Assembly (NCBI GenBank): GCA_034409565.1
Contig: DAOUMS010000008.1
Location: 62,001-126,000 of the forward strand
Length of the DNA stretch: 64,000 bases
Source of the DNA: E44-bin89 sp034409565
GTDB taxonomy: Bacteria > Chloroflexota > Dehalococcoidia > Dehalococcoidales > RBG-16-60-22
Direction: 5' to 3'
Shown here: piece after piece, positions 48,289-57,025 of the stretch
Position numbering within the stretch: position 1 is the first letter of the stretch
How the letters are laid out: each line of letters begins with the position of its first letter
Notes under the pieces: generated by a model
What the model was told of the DNA's origin: nothing
Databases searched by the model: none
Seen by the model: only the letters and a program-made list of their open reading frames with translations
Made by a program: the position numbers and the translations under genes

Positions 48289-49083
48289 TTATATTGAGGT
48301 CCGTAACTCTTTAATGACTTCTGTCTGAGATTGACACCACCGATAAATAACACGTAAATCGATGCCAATACAGAAGTGGCGAACTCCCATCTCTATATAT
48401 GGCTTTGCTTGCTCGATGCTATCCAATTCTACTCTTGGTGCTTTACCTTTTTTCAAAGCTTGTTCTATCACATATTTTTGTGTCTGTTGTACCTCCGCAG
48501 TTTTTGCCTGCCCCGGCTTACCGATACTTATTGAGTAGTCATTTGGGCCAAACTGAACCATATCGTAGCCCTCGATAGACAATATCTCTGCCAGATTCTC
48601 AACAGCTCCTTTTTTCTCAATCATAATTGCAATGACGACATCGTCCATCGCTCTAGCCCATGCTTCCGAGCCACTTTCTACCACATAACCAACATTTCGC
48701 CGGTTGTTGCTACCATGAGTGCCACCGGAAACAGGTGTTTCGGCTCTGACAAGTCTTATACATTCCCGGACATCATCTGCAGAACGACAGTCAGTAAATA
48801 GGACACTCGAAATTCCAGCGCCTATGGCTCTGGTAGCGATAAATCCTCTCGTTTGTTCCTCTACCTTAATCATTGCGGACATGTTGGGAAACAGCTCAAT
48901 GGCCCGCCCAATATTATCAAGCGTTTCTAAACTAAAGGGCGAGTTCTCGCCCACATATTCAATATAGTCAAATGCTCCGGAATGGCCGATAACTTCGATA
49001 ATCCCAGGCCAGGGAGTTATGACACGGGTACCAAACGTGGCTTGCCCTTCAGTTAAGAGCTCTCTTAGTCTATTTTTCCTCAT
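48289..49083 (-). CDS. HpcH/HpaI-family aldolase
   Basis: 264 residues, class II TIM-barrel. The start RELLTEGQATFGTRVITPWP, then FDYIEYVGENSPF, and the metal and substrate region DMVQFGPNDYSISIGKPGQ. These enzymes split 2-keto-3-deoxy acids to pyruvate and an aldehyde. It fits the 2-hydroxyacid dehydrogenase and TRAP transporter nearby. Confidence 0.88.
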   Translation of the reverse strand: MRKNRLRELLTEGQATFGTRVITPWPGIIEVIGHSGAFDYIEYVGENSPFSLETLDNIGRAIELFPNMSAMIKVEEQTRGFIATRAIGAGISSVLFTDCRSADDVRECIRLVRAETPVSGGTHGSNNRRNVGYVVESGSEAWARAMDDVVIAIMIEKKGAVENLAEILSIEGYDMVQFGPNDYSISIGKPGQAKTAEVQQTQKYVIEQALKKGKAPRVELDSIEQAKPYIEMGVRHFCIGIDLRVIYRWCQSQTEVIKELRTSI

Positions 49084-49104
49084 CTTTTTAACTCCCCCAA
49101 TATT

Positions 49105-50076
49105 TTAACTGAATACCTGAGGATTGACCGGATATTTTGGCTTTTGACCTTCCAATACACGCAGGACTTCTTCCGCCACCGTGGTAGCCATTCTCTTCAA
49201 AGCTTCTACGGTTACTCCACCCATATGCGGCGTGCCAATAAAATTGTCCAGCTTAAATAACGGGTGCTCTGATGCTGGCGGTTCCTGCGAGAATACGTCT
49301 AAAGCCGCGCCGGCTATTCTCCTTTGAGATAGATATTCATATAGCGCAGACTCATCCACAATGTTACCCCTAGAACTATTAATTAAGAAAGCACCTTCTT
49401 TCATCAAACCTAATTCCGCCGACCCTATCAGATTTCTTGTCTCCTTGGTCAATGGAACACAGATAACCACATAGTCCGCTTCCGTTAGCAGAGCTTCTAG
49501 CTTATCTGCTTTTTTATAACCCAGTTCCCCAACTTTTTCCTCTGGCACGTAGGGGTCATAGTAGATAATATCCATATCAAACGCAATTTTACATTTGCGG
49601 GCTAACTCAGAGCCTATCCTGCCCAGACCAATGACTCCCAGCTTCTTGTCTTTTATCTCGACGCCTATATAATCTTCGCGTTTGGTAAATCTGCCCTGCC
49701 TTAGTTCCCTATCTGCGCGGCAAATATTCTTGGTAAGCGAAAGCATCAAGCCCAAGTTATGTTCGGCAACTGATTCTGCGTTCGCCAGGGGTGTATTTAC
49801 CACGATTATTCGTTTTTGGGTCGCTGCCTCCACATCAATGTTATCATAGCCAACGCCGTGTTTGGCAACAATGATAAGGTTTTTTGCCAGCTCCAGAAGG
49901 TTTCGGTCAACTTTTGTCTTTCCCCTGACCGCAATGGCATGCGCATCCCTGATTTCTTCTGACAGAGTTCGCTCGGGCAGCTCAGGTAAATAGACGACTT
50001 CCTCTGCTCCCTTTCTGAGGATATCCAATCCGCCATTATCCATAAGGTCACTTACAACAACTTTTTTCTCTATCAT
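49105..50076 (-). CDS. D-2-hydroxyacid dehydrogenase (PGDH-like), copy 1
   Basis: 323 residues. NAD-binding GVIGLGRIGSELARK near 145-160, catalytic Arg in SSRGNIVDESAL, Glu in QEPPASEHPL and His in IGTPHMGG. Resembles 3-phosphoglycerate dehydrogenase/SerA without the C-terminal ACT domain. Copy 2 is at 54175. The middle third is almost identical between copies while the ends differ more. GATGAGGTAATC precedes the ATG at 50076. Confidence 0.92.
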   Translation of the reverse strand: MIEKKVVVSDLMDNGGLDILRKGAEEVVYLPELPERTLSEEIRDAHAIAVRGKTKVDRNLLELAKNLIIVAKHGVGYDNIDVEAATQKRIIVVNTPLANAESVAEHNLGLMLSLTKNICRADRELRQGRFTKREDYIGVEIKDKKLGVIGLGRIGSELARKCKIAFDMDIIYYDPYVPEEKVGELGYKKADKLEALLTEADYVVICVPLTKETRNLIGSAELGLMKEGAFLINSSRGNIVDESALYEYLSQRRIAGAALDVFSQEPPASEHPLFKLDNFIGTPHMGGVTVEALKRMATTVAEEVLRVLEGQKPKYPVNPQVFS

Positions 50077-50230
50077 GATTACCTCATCTATTAATTTATT
50101 CTGGCAAACTTTTAGATTGTTCTGGGCCCTCGATTGATTTGAGCAAAACTCCAGCAAACTTCACCTACATAAATGTCCTCCCTTGAGTCAAGCCCTTTTT
50201 ACAAACTAAATAACAGGGCACCTTAAAAAA

Positions 50231-50716
50231 TTAAAGTTGCTCCGGACTGAAGACGTAAACGCCAGACTCTTCATTATATCTTTCTACCAGCCTGACGTCT
50301 TTTATCTCAGCAATGACCACTTCCAATCTGGACCGGACTGGATTGCCACCATCCACCAGATGTCCCCCATGAACCTGTTTATTGGTGTCGTTAAATGCAC
50401 CGTGTAGATGCACTTCTATTTCGCCTGATTCTTTCTCGTATATGATTCCCTGGGCCCCCAGCACTTGAATTGGACCAGGTATAACCCGATGGTCCATAAA
50501 AAGTTTGCCAAATTTTGCCTTCACCTCATCAGTGACCACTTGAGCTATAGTTAGTTTATGCAAGCTACCAATGACTGCCAGAATAACACCGTAGTGGATG
50601 TCATTGTCAGTACACACTTTCTTTAGACCATTAATTAAATCTATCCCCGGCATAAGCCCAATCGGCACTATTCTACTGGAGTTGCCAAATGCATAAAGCG
50701 CTTGAGCTCCCATCAT
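50231..50716 (-). CDS. PCC/DUF296 domain protein, copy 1
   Basis: 161 residues. NDIHYGVILAVIGSLHKLTI, the EVHLHGAFNDTN β part and GGHLVDGGNP with GGH are the PCC (plant and prokaryote conserved) domain, with a likely metal-binding His set. AAGGAGGG precedes the start at 50716. In bacteria the domain is often near metabolic genes; function is unknown. The paralog at 55311 is close. Confidence 0.85.
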   Translation of the reverse strand: MMGAQALYAFGNSSRIVPIGLMPGIDLINGLKKVCTDNDIHYGVILAVIGSLHKLTIAQVVTDEVKAKFGKLFMDHRVIPGPIQVLGAQGIIYEKESGEIEVHLHGAFNDTNKQVHGGHLVDGGNPVRSRLEVVIAEIKDVRLVERYNEESGVYVFSPEQL

Positions 50717-50796
50717 GTTTTCCCTCCTTTTTTCTTTATTCACTATTTATCAACTTAATGGGGGGAATATGCTCTTTAACAAGGTGCATTATAAGG

Positions 50797-50940
50797 GGCT
50801 GTTGCTCGCTACTTCGTGCCAGCTTCCCGTTCAAAAACAAGACACCGGTTAAGACACCCTCCAATCCAGAACTGGACTCCGAATGATTAAAGAATATAGT
50901 TCCTTGCGGCCCTGCTATTACAACAACTTCTTTCCTGTCA
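50797..50940 (-). pseudogene. Relic of a Gfo/Idh/MocA oxidoreductase
   Basis: Minus-strand translation reads VVVIAGPQGTIFFNHSESSS, then GLEGVLTGVLFLNGKLARSS and EQQP. The intact enzyme at 55895 has CLIAGPQGSVFFSHSDSASG, LVGVFTCDFYLNGELVQSGE and QQP. The flanks of both have the same neighbours, so this is a degraded copy left by a cassette duplication. Confidence 0.85.
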
Positions 50941-50957
50941 TGATTACCACATTTAAT

Positions 50958-51842
50958 TTATACCTGAGCCAGAATATCCTCTATCTGCTCATCAGTTAGG
51001 TCTTCGTACCCGGGTTCTTTAATTCTCTCCTCGGCGAGGTCTCTATAGCACACAAGGAAAGAGGGGTCTCCATCCTTAGGAGACTTACCGAACGTTTTTT
51101 TCTCGAATGGTCTGATGACAACATCTGGATTATAAAACCAGGCTATATCGTGCACCCTTTCCGGGTATTTTAAAAGAAAAATTATTTTACCCAGATAATC
51201 GGGGGGGTGATAAATGCAAGGCACTACATGATCTGCCTGCCAGCCCATTTCATTTAGGGCATTTATTGCCAATACCTTAAGAATCCAAGGATTAAAGTTG
51301 ATTTCTACGTTAGCATGGACGTGATCATAGCTGGGGTCCACCATTAATTCGATGAATTTTTTCCAATGGGAAGACTGGAAATATTTATATATTTCCCATT
51401 CTTCTCGCGGTCCGACGCTTTTGAAATCAAACTGCTTCTGGAAGTTATCTATTTCTTTTTTCCCCCAACCTATTATATTTTTGCCCTCTTCACCTAAAGA
51501 AGTACTGGCTTCTATAACTACATCTGGGTTGTATTTCCAAAATAAATCGAAGTGTGGCGTATACAGGTTCCTTTCCGGGTTGTGGGGATGAACATTGTGT
51601 AGAGCCAGTGAGGCCGAAATATTGGGGGCCAAAATATCTATTTTTCTATCTAGTGCAAGCCCTTTTTGCTTAAAATATCTCTCTACTAGTTTATATAATG
51701 ACTCTGCTCCCACTTTATTTTCCACATATAAGTGAGTGTGATATATCTCTTCATCTGTTTGAGTTAATTGTCTCATTAACTCTTGCCATTGGTCTGATTT
51801 CAAATACTTGACTACACCTTTGGTAATTTCCTCTTTATTCAT
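50958..51842 (-). CDS. Unrecognised protein with two internal repeats, copy A
   Basis: 294 residues, soluble. Two halves align. The first has SDQWQELMRQLTQTDEEIYH and later FWKYNPDVVIE (about 14-110). The second has SSHWKKFIELMVDPSYDHVH and AWFYNPDVVIRP (about 155-250). His-rich spots HTHLYVE and HVHANVEINF face each other in the two halves and may bind metal. The C-terminus has YEDLTDEQIEDILAQV. I recognise no family. The paralog at 57026 is in the duplicate cassette. Confidence 0.8.
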   Translation of the reverse strand: MNKEEITKGVVKYLKSDQWQELMRQLTQTDEEIYHTHLYVENKVGAESLYKLVERYFKQKGLALDRKIDILAPNISASLALHNVHPHNPERNLYTPHFDLFWKYNPDVVIEASTSLGEEGKNIIGWGKKEIDNFQKQFDFKSVGPREEWEIYKYFQSSHWKKFIELMVDPSYDHVHANVEINFNPWILKVLAINALNEMGWQADHVVPCIYHPPDYLGKIIFLLKYPERVHDIAWFYNPDVVIRPFEKKTFGKSPKDGDPSFLVCYRDLAEERIKEPGYEDLTDEQIEDILAQV

Positions 51843-51905
51843 GTGTCTCCAGCACCCCCTTTTCTTTTATTATTTGATTCTATGATGTTTACTCACGCCA
51901 CTTTC

Positions 51906-52169
51906 TCAGCCATACCCTTCGAACTGACCGAACTCCTCATATGGATTAATAAGCGCCGCCGGATGTAAATGACCGGGTCCACGACTTTGCGCCATCTTTA
52001 ATACGTGGTTAGCCGTGGTAGAAACCGGCAATGGTATGCCAATTGCCATGGCCGTGCTTACAACGATTCCCAAATCTTTAAGGCAGACCGGTTCCTTCAC
52101 CTTGTATTTGTTACGGTCTAGTTTCACTTCATACTCCAACAGGCTCAGGGCTCTTTTAGACCAACCCAT
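51906..52169 (-). pseudogene. C-terminal fragment of a 3-hydroxyisobutyrate dehydrogenase-type enzyme
   Basis: About 85 residues: YKVKEPVCLKDLGIVVSTAM and PLPVSTTANHVLKMAQSRG are the C-terminal α domain of β-hydroxyacid dehydrogenases (GarR/HIBADH). The Rossmann N-domain is missing, and upstream lies the epimerase gene, so this is a truncated remnant. Confidence 0.75.
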
Positions 52170-53130
52170 AAAGCTGGGGTCTTGTCCTTACCTCTTGGAT
52201 AAAATCTGCCACCATCTCTTCCAGGTTCCCATACAATGGTTCCCAGTCCCATTCCTCACGAGCCCGGCTATCATCAAATACATCGATAGACTGATAGACA
52301 CCTTTGGCAAATTCATTAAGCGCCGGGTCTGGCTTGAAGATAATACTGGCCTCAGGAATGTATTTCTTTACCGTCCGTGCCAACGCCTTAGCCGTCGTTG
52401 GTCGCGACATCCCCACAACATTGTAGCAGGTCGTCTTAATTTCCCCCCTGGGTGCGTTATACAGCATTTCTATGGCTCGGACGGTATCTTTAAAGTATGT
52501 CAGGAAAGTCACAGTATCTTCCGCAACAAGACATTCATAGGCTTTGCCGAGAGCTGCATTTTCAATCATCACTGACTTATATGCTGCGTGGGGGGTGAGC
52601 TTAGCCCCGGGACCAATAACCCCAAAAAATCTTAAGCAACGAAAGTCAAGGCCGAATTTCCTCAGATAAAACCGGCCAAGAAGTTCGCCATATAACTTGG
52701 CAGCACCGTACATGGTGGAAGGTCGTTGCAATGTCTCATCAGTGATAACATGACTGGGCGCTGAACCGAAAGTAATAGCCGTGCTGGCAAAGAAAACACG
52801 CTTTACGCCAAAGAGCCGTGCCGCCTCTAGGGTATGCATTGTGCCGACAACATTTGTCTGGAAAGAGGCCCAGGGGTTTTCGTCTGATGGTCCGCTCAGC
52901 ATCCCTCCCAGGTGAAAAATGCCCTGTATATTATTTCCCTTCACGACATTCAGCACTTCAGGCCAGACTGTCAGGTCGCCCTGGATGAGCTTCACCTTAT
53001 CCCTGATATCTGCAATGCGCTCAGTTCGAGGGGCTATGTCAAACAAGACGATATCTTCGCCCTTTTCCACCAGGCTGCGTGCCAGTCCAGCCCCAATATA
53101 ACCTGTCCCACCAGTAATAAGTACCGGCAT
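52156..53130 (-). CDS. NAD-dependent epimerase/dehydratase (extended SDR)
   Basis: 324 residues. VLITGGTGYIGAGLARSLVE (NAD), FHLGGMLSGP, TNVVGTMHTLEAARL, the Ser-Thr of FFASTAITFG and the YGAAK motif. Resembles sugar-nucleotide epimerases or threonine/erythronate dehydrogenases. Substrate not fixed. Transcribed with the catabolic genes. Confidence 0.88.
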   Translation of the reverse strand: MPVLITGGTGYIGAGLARSLVEKGEDIVLFDIAPRTERIADIRDKVKLIQGDLTVWPEVLNVVKGNNIQGIFHLGGMLSGPSDENPWASFQTNVVGTMHTLEAARLFGVKRVFFASTAITFGSAPSHVITDETLQRPSTMYGAAKLYGELLGRFYLRKFGLDFRCLRFFGVIGPGAKLTPHAAYKSVMIENAALGKAYECLVAEDTVTFLTYFKDTVRAIEMLYNAPRGEIKTTCYNVVGMSRPTTAKALARTVKKYIPEASIIFKPDPALNEFAKGVYQSIDVFDDSRAREEWDWEPLYGNLEEMVADFIQEVRTRPQLYGLV

Positions 53131-53302
53131 CCCTTTCGCCTCCTTTCAAGGACATTTCCTAGGCTGTCTGGAAACCCTTCCGTGTTGTAAGCTCATCACT
53201 GGCCAACAATTATCCCCGACATTTTAAGATCAACGGCTGCTACCCAAAAGCAGCACTATTCAACCTCAGCAGGTTAATCCAACCTCTTTATCGTCGTGTT
53301 TC

Positions 53303-54046
53303 TTAAAGCATGCAGTTCCCACCATCGACATGCAAGCTCTGACCGACTATATATGAAGCCTCATCTGAGGCCAGGAACAGCACCGCGGTGGCTACTTCTT
53401 CGGGTTTACTCATTCTTCCCAACGTGACCTTCCTTAATATAGGCTCAAAGTGTTCCGGGGGGCGTTGTTCACGTGAACGATTGTCCATAGTGCCGGGAGA
53501 AACACTATTGACCCTTATATTATAAGGCGCCATCGCTACCGCCAGTGTCCTGGTCATCGCGATAACCCCTGCCTTAGCGGCGCTATAAACTAATGACATA
53601 GGCCTGGGCTGTCTACCCGCAATAGAAGCAATGTTGACAATTCTACCGTGCTTCTGGTTCACCATGTAGGGTAAAACTGCGTGACAGAAACGCAGTGGAA
53701 TCAGCAAATTGATGTCCAGGCTCTTTTGCCAAATTGACTCGTCGCTCTCCAAGAAAGGTATAACCTCATTCCCGCCGATATTGTTTACCAGAATGTCTAT
53801 TCTGCCCCATTTTTCTACGATGTTTCCAATCGCACTTTTCACCTCTTGCCCCTTGGTAGCATCAAGCCCTATCGCTATGGCTTTACCCCCCTTGTGCTCT
53901 ATCCCCTCAGCCGTGCTTCTAGCTTCTTCCTCTAATATATCCAGGATTATTACATGAGCTCCTTCCCTACCAAAGCCCTCAGCAATAGCTTTACCAAGGC
54001 CTTGTGCTCCGCCAGTTACGATGGTTACTTTATCTTTGAATCTCAT
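53303..54046 (-). CDS. SDR-family oxidoreductase
   Basis: 247 residues, FabG-like. VTGGAQGLGKAIAEGFGREG, NNIGG, NIASIAG and YSAAKAG (catalytic Tyr and Lys), and ASYIVGQSLHVDGGN. Likely oxidises a sugar acid or alcohol in the island's pathway. Confidence 0.9.
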   Translation of the reverse strand: MRFKDKVTIVTGGAQGLGKAIAEGFGREGAHVIILDILEEEARSTAEGIEHKGGKAIAIGLDATKGQEVKSAIGNIVEKWGRIDILVNNIGGNEVIPFLESDESIWQKSLDINLLIPLRFCHAVLPYMVNQKHGRIVNIASIAGRQPRPMSLVYSAAKAGVIAMTRTLAVAMAPYNIRVNSVSPGTMDNRSREQRPPEHFEPILRKVTLGRMSKPEEVATAVLFLASDEASYIVGQSLHVDGGNCML

Positions 54047-54174
54047 GCTTGCGCCTCCTTAATTCCGGAATACCTAAACATTGTCTCCATTTCTTCCCTT
54101 CCAGTTATTCGATAAATAACATTCAGGGTCACCTGTACACTACCAGGTGTTAGTTCCTATTAGCTCTTATAATG

Positions 54175-55152
54175 TCAGGCTTTCTTTCCGATAACCTCAG
54201 GATTAACGGGATGTTTTGGTATCTGTCCACGAAATACTCTTATGATTTCTTCAGCCGCAGTGGTAGCCATTCGCCTCATTGCCTCTCTGGTTACCCCAGC
54301 AATATGTGGCGTACCAATAAAATTGTCCAGCTTAAATAACGGGTGCTCTGATGCTGGCGGTTCCTGCGAGAATACGTCTAAAGCTGCGCCGGCTATTCTC
54401 CTTTGAGATAGATGGTCATATAGCGCGGACTCGTCCACAATGTTACCCCTGGAACTATTAATTAAGAAAGCACCTTCTTTCATCAAACCTAATTCCGCCG
54501 ACCCTATCAGATTTCTTGTCTCCTCGGTCAATGGGACACAGATAACCACATAGTCCGCTTCCGTTAGCAGAGCTTCTAGCTTCTCTGCTTTTTTATAACC
54601 CAGTTCCCCAACTTTTTCCTCTGGCACGTAGGGGTCGTAGTAGATGACATCCATATCAAACGCAAATTTACATTTGCGGGCTAACTCAGAGCCTATCCTG
54701 CCCAGACCAATGACTCCCAACTTCTTGTCTTTTATCTCAACGCCTATATAATCTTCGCGTCTGGTAAATTTGTCTTCTCTAAGTACCCTACCCGAATTAC
54801 AAATATTTTTGGAAAGGGATAGCATCAACCCTATGTTGTGCTCGGCCACTGATTCGAGGTTAGCTTCAGGTGTGTTAACTACAAGTATTCGTTTTTGAGT
54901 TGCTGCTTCGACATCGATGTTATCATAGCCAACACCGTGCTTGGCAATAACGAGCAAGTTCTTTGCTTGCTCAACTAGGTCCCGGTCGATTTTTTTTCTC
55001 CCTCTGACCAAAACCGCGTGCGCCGTAGAGGCCTCATCTGATAGAATTCCATCGGGAAGCTTAGACAAACAGACTACTTCTGCCTCTCTTTTTAAAATTT
55101 CTAAACCGTAATTATCGATCAAGTCAGTGATGACGACCTTTTTCGTTGTCAC
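54175..55152 (-). CDS. D-2-hydroxyacid dehydrogenase (PGDH-like), copy 2
   Basis: 325 residues, GTG start after GGAGGGTAATA. Same domains and catalytic Arg, Glu and His as copy 1 at 49105. From REDYIGVEIKDKK to FKLDNFIGTPH the two differ by only about eight residues, but they are clearly diverged on either side, a gene-conversion pattern. It heads the second cassette. Confidence 0.92.
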   Translation of the reverse strand: MTTKKVVITDLIDNYGLEILKREAEVVCLSKLPDGILSDEASTAHAVLVRGRKKIDRDLVEQAKNLLVIAKHGVGYDNIDVEAATQKRILVVNTPEANLESVAEHNIGLMLSLSKNICNSGRVLREDKFTRREDYIGVEIKDKKLGVIGLGRIGSELARKCKFAFDMDVIYYDPYVPEEKVGELGYKKAEKLEALLTEADYVVICVPLTEETRNLIGSAELGLMKEGAFLINSSRGNIVDESALYDHLSQRRIAGAALDVFSQEPPASEHPLFKLDNFIGTPHIAGVTREAMRRMATTAAEEIIRVFRGQIPKHPVNPEVIGKKA

Positions 55153-55310
55153 TATTACCCTCCGGCTAGTTGCGCTTTTCGTCTAAGCCTTTTTGACCGA
55201 AGACCGCTTAGCTTTGAAAAATTACACTCTCAGCTTTAGAAGTCAGGTTATAGGAGCAGCCCCTGTCGTACTGAATTCTCCCCTAGCATAAATGGAGAAT
55301 CAGTAATTGC

Positions 55311-55802
55311 TTAAAGTTGTTCCGGACTAAAGACGTAAACCGCGGTCTTTTCGTCATACCTTTCGATTAACCTTACATCTTTAATCTCCGCTATAACTGC
55401 CTCCAGTCTATTGCGAACTGGATTTTCACCGGGCAGCAGATGCCCGCCGTGAAGTCGCCCGTTCAGGTCATTAAATGTACCGTGTAGATGAACCACCACT
55501 TCGCCTGCTTCTGTTTCATAGATGATACCCTGGACTGATAATACTTGCAGGGGACCAGATACTATCCGATGCTCCGTGAAACCGGGGCCAAATTTAGCTT
55601 TCCTTTCATCAGAATCAGATACAACCTGAGAGAAAGTCAGTTTATGCAAACTACCAACAACCGTGACAACCGTACCGTGGTGAATGTTTTCGTCCTCGCA
55701 AACCTTCTTGATACCATTCACCAAATCTGCCCCTGGCAGAAGCCCTATGGCCACTACTTTACCGTACTTTCCCGCTGCATAGTTTGCTTTAATTGTCGTC
55801 AT
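55311..55802 (-). CDS. PCC/DUF296 domain protein, copy 2
   Basis: 163 residues, paralog of 50231 with the same order of motifs: NIHHGTVVTVVGSLHKLTF, VVVHLHGTFNDLN, GGHLLPGENP. The N-terminus is KANYAAGKYGKVVAIGLLPG. Located between dehydrogenase copy 2 and Gfo/Idh. Function unknown. Confidence 0.85.
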   Translation of the reverse strand: MTTIKANYAAGKYGKVVAIGLLPGADLVNGIKKVCEDENIHHGTVVTVVGSLHKLTFSQVVSDSDERKAKFGPGFTEHRIVSGPLQVLSVQGIIYETEAGEVVVHLHGTFNDLNGRLHGGHLLPGENPVRNRLEAVIAEIKDVRLIERYDEKTAVYVFSPEQL

Positions 55803-55894
55803 TTGCCGTTCCCCACTTTCATTTGTTTATTCCTTACTCGTTAGGGATTGCAGAGAAAACTTGCTTTGTTCACAGGAACACTAATATTATTTTA

Positions 55895-56911
55895 TTATTT
55901 ACCATCAATATCTACTGGTTGATGTATTTCGGCAGATTTCCTTGCGGCCTCTATAACCGCTAGTTGATTAAGAATATCGGAATTTCTTACCGAAGGCTCT
56001 CGCTTTTCCAGAATAGCCGTAGAGAACTCTTTCATTTGAAGAGCAAAATTGTGAGGCTGTTGCTCACCACTTTGCACTAACTCTCCGTTAAGATAAAAAT
56101 CACAGGTAAAGACACCCACCAGACCACTGGCGGAGTCGGAATGGCTGAAAAATACTGATCCCTGGGGTCCAGCTATAAGACAATCCTTTTTTGACGGGGA
56201 GGTATTAAGCGAGAGATGATTTGTAGCCGTGCTTCCATCATCAAAGGTAATCACAATAACAATCTCATCCATTCCCGTGAGTTTTGGATTCAGGGACCTG
56301 GCCTCAGAATAAACGCGTACGGGTCTCCTGCCTTCATAAAACCACAGGCTGAAATCTATCGTGTGAGAGCCGAGCATGGTAAAAGCCAGGCCTCCGGTTT
56401 TCTCTACATCTTGCCACCAGAGCGGTGGAGTACGACGATGGAAAGGCCGAAGTGATGAATAAATGAGATTAAACGGCTCGCCAATAGTTTCTTTTATTTT
56501 TAACTTTGTTTCCTGGATGGCAAAGAAAAAACGGTGGCTCTGCCCGACCATGAGAGTCACGCCCTTTTCTTTAGCTTTCTCTACCAGCTGCCTCGCATCT
56601 GCGAGGCTAGTAGCTATTGGCTTTTCCATTAGAACGTGGCGGTTTGCCTCCATAATCTGAATGCCAATGCGCTTATGAAGGTCATGGGGAAGACAGACGA
56701 CCATCGCTTGAATATCGGGGTCACCTAACGCAGCTTCTACACTGGTATAGTATTTGACTTTTGACTTTTCGGCTGTGGATTTGGCGAGAGATTCATCAAT
56801 ATCAACCACGGCTACAAGCCGGGTCGTATCGGGGTTTAGCCGGATAGCATCAATGTGCGTATCACCGACGCGTCCTAGCCCCACAATGGCAATTCCTAGT
56901 TTATCTTCCAA
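55895..56911 (-). CDS. Gfo/Idh/MocA-family oxidoreductase
   Basis: 338 residues. NAD motif IAIVGLGRVGDTHIDAI, EKP in LMEKPIATSLADA, MVGQSHRFFFA, and the catalytic GSHTIDFSLWF. Acts on sugars, inositols or sugar acids. The start is TTG 56911, because GGGAGGTG is positioned for it; the GTG at 56920 lies inside that site. The decayed homolog is at 50797. Confidence 0.9.
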   Translation of the reverse strand: MEDKLGIAIVGLGRVGDTHIDAIRLNPDTTRLVAVVDIDESLAKSTAEKSKVKYYTSVEAALGDPDIQAMVVCLPHDLHKRIGIQIMEANRHVLMEKPIATSLADARQLVEKAKEKGVTLMVGQSHRFFFAIQETKLKIKETIGEPFNLIYSSLRPFHRRTPPLWWQDVEKTGGLAFTMLGSHTIDFSLWFYEGRRPVRVYSEARSLNPKLTGMDEIVIVITFDDGSTATNHLSLNTSPSKKDCLIAGPQGSVFFSHSDSASGLVGVFTCDFYLNGELVQSGEQQPHNFALQMKEFSTAILEKREPSVRNSDILNQLAVIEAARKSAEIHQPVDIDGK

Positions 56912-57025
56912 AGCAAACACCTCCCTAAGATGACTTCTTTATCCGGGTCATACTAAAGGCCTCTTCTACTGCCAAAGCAGTCTATACTTTCTGTAAAAAC
57001 AAACACCGTAATTTCAAGTTACCTC

